From the NCBI GenBank assembly GCA_030666865.1, contig DAOUWZ010000010.1:1-39802 (forward strand): DNA of 39,802 nt, read 5' to 3'. A program made the translations under genes and the position numbers. The notes below the pieces were generated by a model. The model was not told the origin of the DNA. It saw nothing but the letters and a program-made list of their open reading frames with translations, and searched no databases. This stretch comes from a bacterium (GTDB lineage Bacteria > Patescibacteriota > Patescibacteriia > S139-126). Every line of letters begins with the position of its first letter. Positions within the stretch are counted from its first letter, which is position 1. Positions 38,942-39,802 of the stretch are shown in pieces.

Positions 38942-39802
38942 ATGAAGCGATTTACAGTCTTAATAGTTTTACTGTTTTTAATAGCAGTAGATGGTTTATT
39001 TGGACAAGATAGGTTTTTGACTTATCCGTTTGAGTGGTCTGCAAAAGGTATTGTTAGAGCAGGTTGGTATTATCCTGATTATCAAGATGAGTATGGTGTG
39101 TGGCATTACTGTGAGATGCATGCACCTAATGGAGCTATTGATTTTGACGAAAGTGTCGGTGGTCAACAAACGTCATTTAATGTAATTACAGTTGCTTCAG
39201 GTGAAGTCATACTTAATCAATGGAGTGACACTTATGGTTGGTGGGTAATATTAAAACATCTAGTAGATGGAAATACATATTTTACTGCTTATGCACATCT
39301 AGATGTTCAGTCACAATTATCAGTCGGTATTTATATAGCAAGAGGTGATTATATAGGATCAGCTGGAACTACAGGAAATTCTTCAGGCGTACATCTTCAT
39401 TTTGAGGTAAGAAAATATAATGGCACAGGTACGGCAACTTGGAGTTCTAGTGTCTCAGTAGATCCATATGATAAAAGATTAAGAGCGGATGGAAAAAATT
39501 GTGCTACTGGTACTTGGGGTACTGCTTATCCAGATCCTCATAATGGTCCCGTAGGAAGAATGGGAAATAATTACCTTTGGACATCTGATCCACCAGTACA
39601 TTACAATGTTGGTTGTTATGCAGAATCACCATCTTGGCACGATGAATCTCATCCTCAACCGTCATTACCTTTTGCTGACGCATATAATCGTCATCCAAAT
39701 AAAATAGGTCAACCCAATGATAATGGTGGTGGCACTTATGTCCATGAATGGTATGGTAAATGGATTCAGGATTTTTACAAGGAGACTGGTGAATGCATAT
39801 CA
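38942..39802 (+). CDS. Secreted M23 family metallopeptidase, 3' end outside window
   Basis: Open to the last base, so the C-terminus is unknown. ATG 38942 follows TAGGAGTAGAAG, a good ribosome-binding site. Signal peptide KRFTVLIVLLFLIAVDGLFG. The LytM fold is visible: His60 and Asp67 in HAPNGAIDFD, then TAYAHLD (His119) and GVHLHFEV (His151, His153), the zinc ligands and catalytic His of M23 enzymes. A part after about residue 165, rich in Trp, Pro, His and Asn, does not belong to the family core. It probably cuts peptidoglycan peptide bridges, either for remodelling its own wall or that of another cell. Confidence 0.88.
   Translation, partial: MKRFTVLIVLLFLIAVDGLFGQDRFLTYPFEWSAKGIVRAGWYYPDYQDEYGVWHYCEMHAPNGAIDFDESVGGQQTSFNVITVASGEVILNQWSDTYGWWVILKHLVDGNTYFTAYAHLDVQSQLSVGIYIARGDYIGSAGTTGNSSGVHLHFEVRKYNGTGTATWSSSVSVDPYDKRLRADGKNCATGTWGTAYPDPHNGPVGRMGNNYLWTSDPPVHYNVGCYAESPSWHDESHPQPSLPFADAYNRHPNKIGQPNDNGGGTYVHEWYGKWIQDFYKETGECIS

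Noticed and set aside
1-39802. tRNA, rRNA, tmRNA or transposase genes
   Set aside because: I saw no cloverleaf, no rRNA segment and no transposase motif on reading both strands; small RNAs without strong sequence features could be missed.

Overview
The window looks like a chromosomal piece of a low-G+C candidate-phyla-radiation (Patescibacteria, probably Parcubacteria-type) bacterium. This is inferred from the A+T-rich genome, tightly packed and overlapping genes, the pilBC/giant-prepilin/pilMNO layout, many short one-membrane-helix proteins, and short G+C-rich palindromes such as CCTGCCTGCCGGCAGGCAGG, which reads as LPAGR in one frame. The presence of ribosomal protein L9 fits Parcubacteria better than Microgenomates. 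A species call is not possible from the sequence alone.

Layout. (1) 1-3163: an integron-like cassette array with no integrase. Single plus-strand ORFs (GrpB-family protein, lipoprotein, two unknowns, one 5'-truncated gene) are each followed by an attC-like site (R''-L''...L'-R'). One attC-like site holds an ORF bounded by inverted repeats. (2) 3216-5521 (minus): glycosyltransferase and polysaccharide flippase. (3) 5804-14156 (plus): two membrane/exported unknowns, an RmlC-like cupin, a HIT hydrolase, S-adenosylhomocysteinase, an inositol-monophosphatase-like enzyme, and dTDP-rhamnose genes (rfbB, rfbD, rfbA) with small accessory genes. (4) 14119-15486 (minus): membrane-anchored PEGA/propeller-like protein. 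(5) 15595-20604 (plus): murA, S41 peptidase, acylphosphatase, rplI, pyrG. (6) 20919-21206 (minus): rpmA with a near-ideal sigma70-type promoter. (7) 21562-25491 (plus): a second cassette island (Nudix, membrane-anchored unknown, ICMT-like methyltransferase, SAM methyltransferase). It is interrupted by a compositionally foreign two-gene unit: a small Lys/Pro-rich peptide ending GSCSICD and a SPASM radical-SAM enzyme. (8) 25594-35866 (minus): a type IV pilus operon pilB-pilC-giant pilin-pilW-like-pilX-like-pilM-pilN-pilO-small membrane protein. (9) 36039-39802 (plus): small membrane protein, mraY, AbrB-like DNA-binding protein, two membrane-anchored unknowns, and a secreted M23 peptidase cut by the window end.

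How the genes fit together. The core is an envelope programme: dTDP-rhamnose synthesis, glycosyl transfer and flipping for a surface polysaccharide; murA, mraY and M23 for peptidoglycan; type IV pili for attachment. The accessory islands are the novel part. Four cassettes carry, inside the attC-like sites, 15-26 nt arms complementary to each other that sit directly at the start and stop of the ORF, so a circularised cassette would fold into a much longer stem than a standard attC. The most interesting candidates are this extended-stem cassette system, the ORF nested inside an attC-like hairpin, the minimal radical-SAM peptide unit, and a 940-residue prepilin carrying a LamG-like domain and a seven-repeat beta-propeller.
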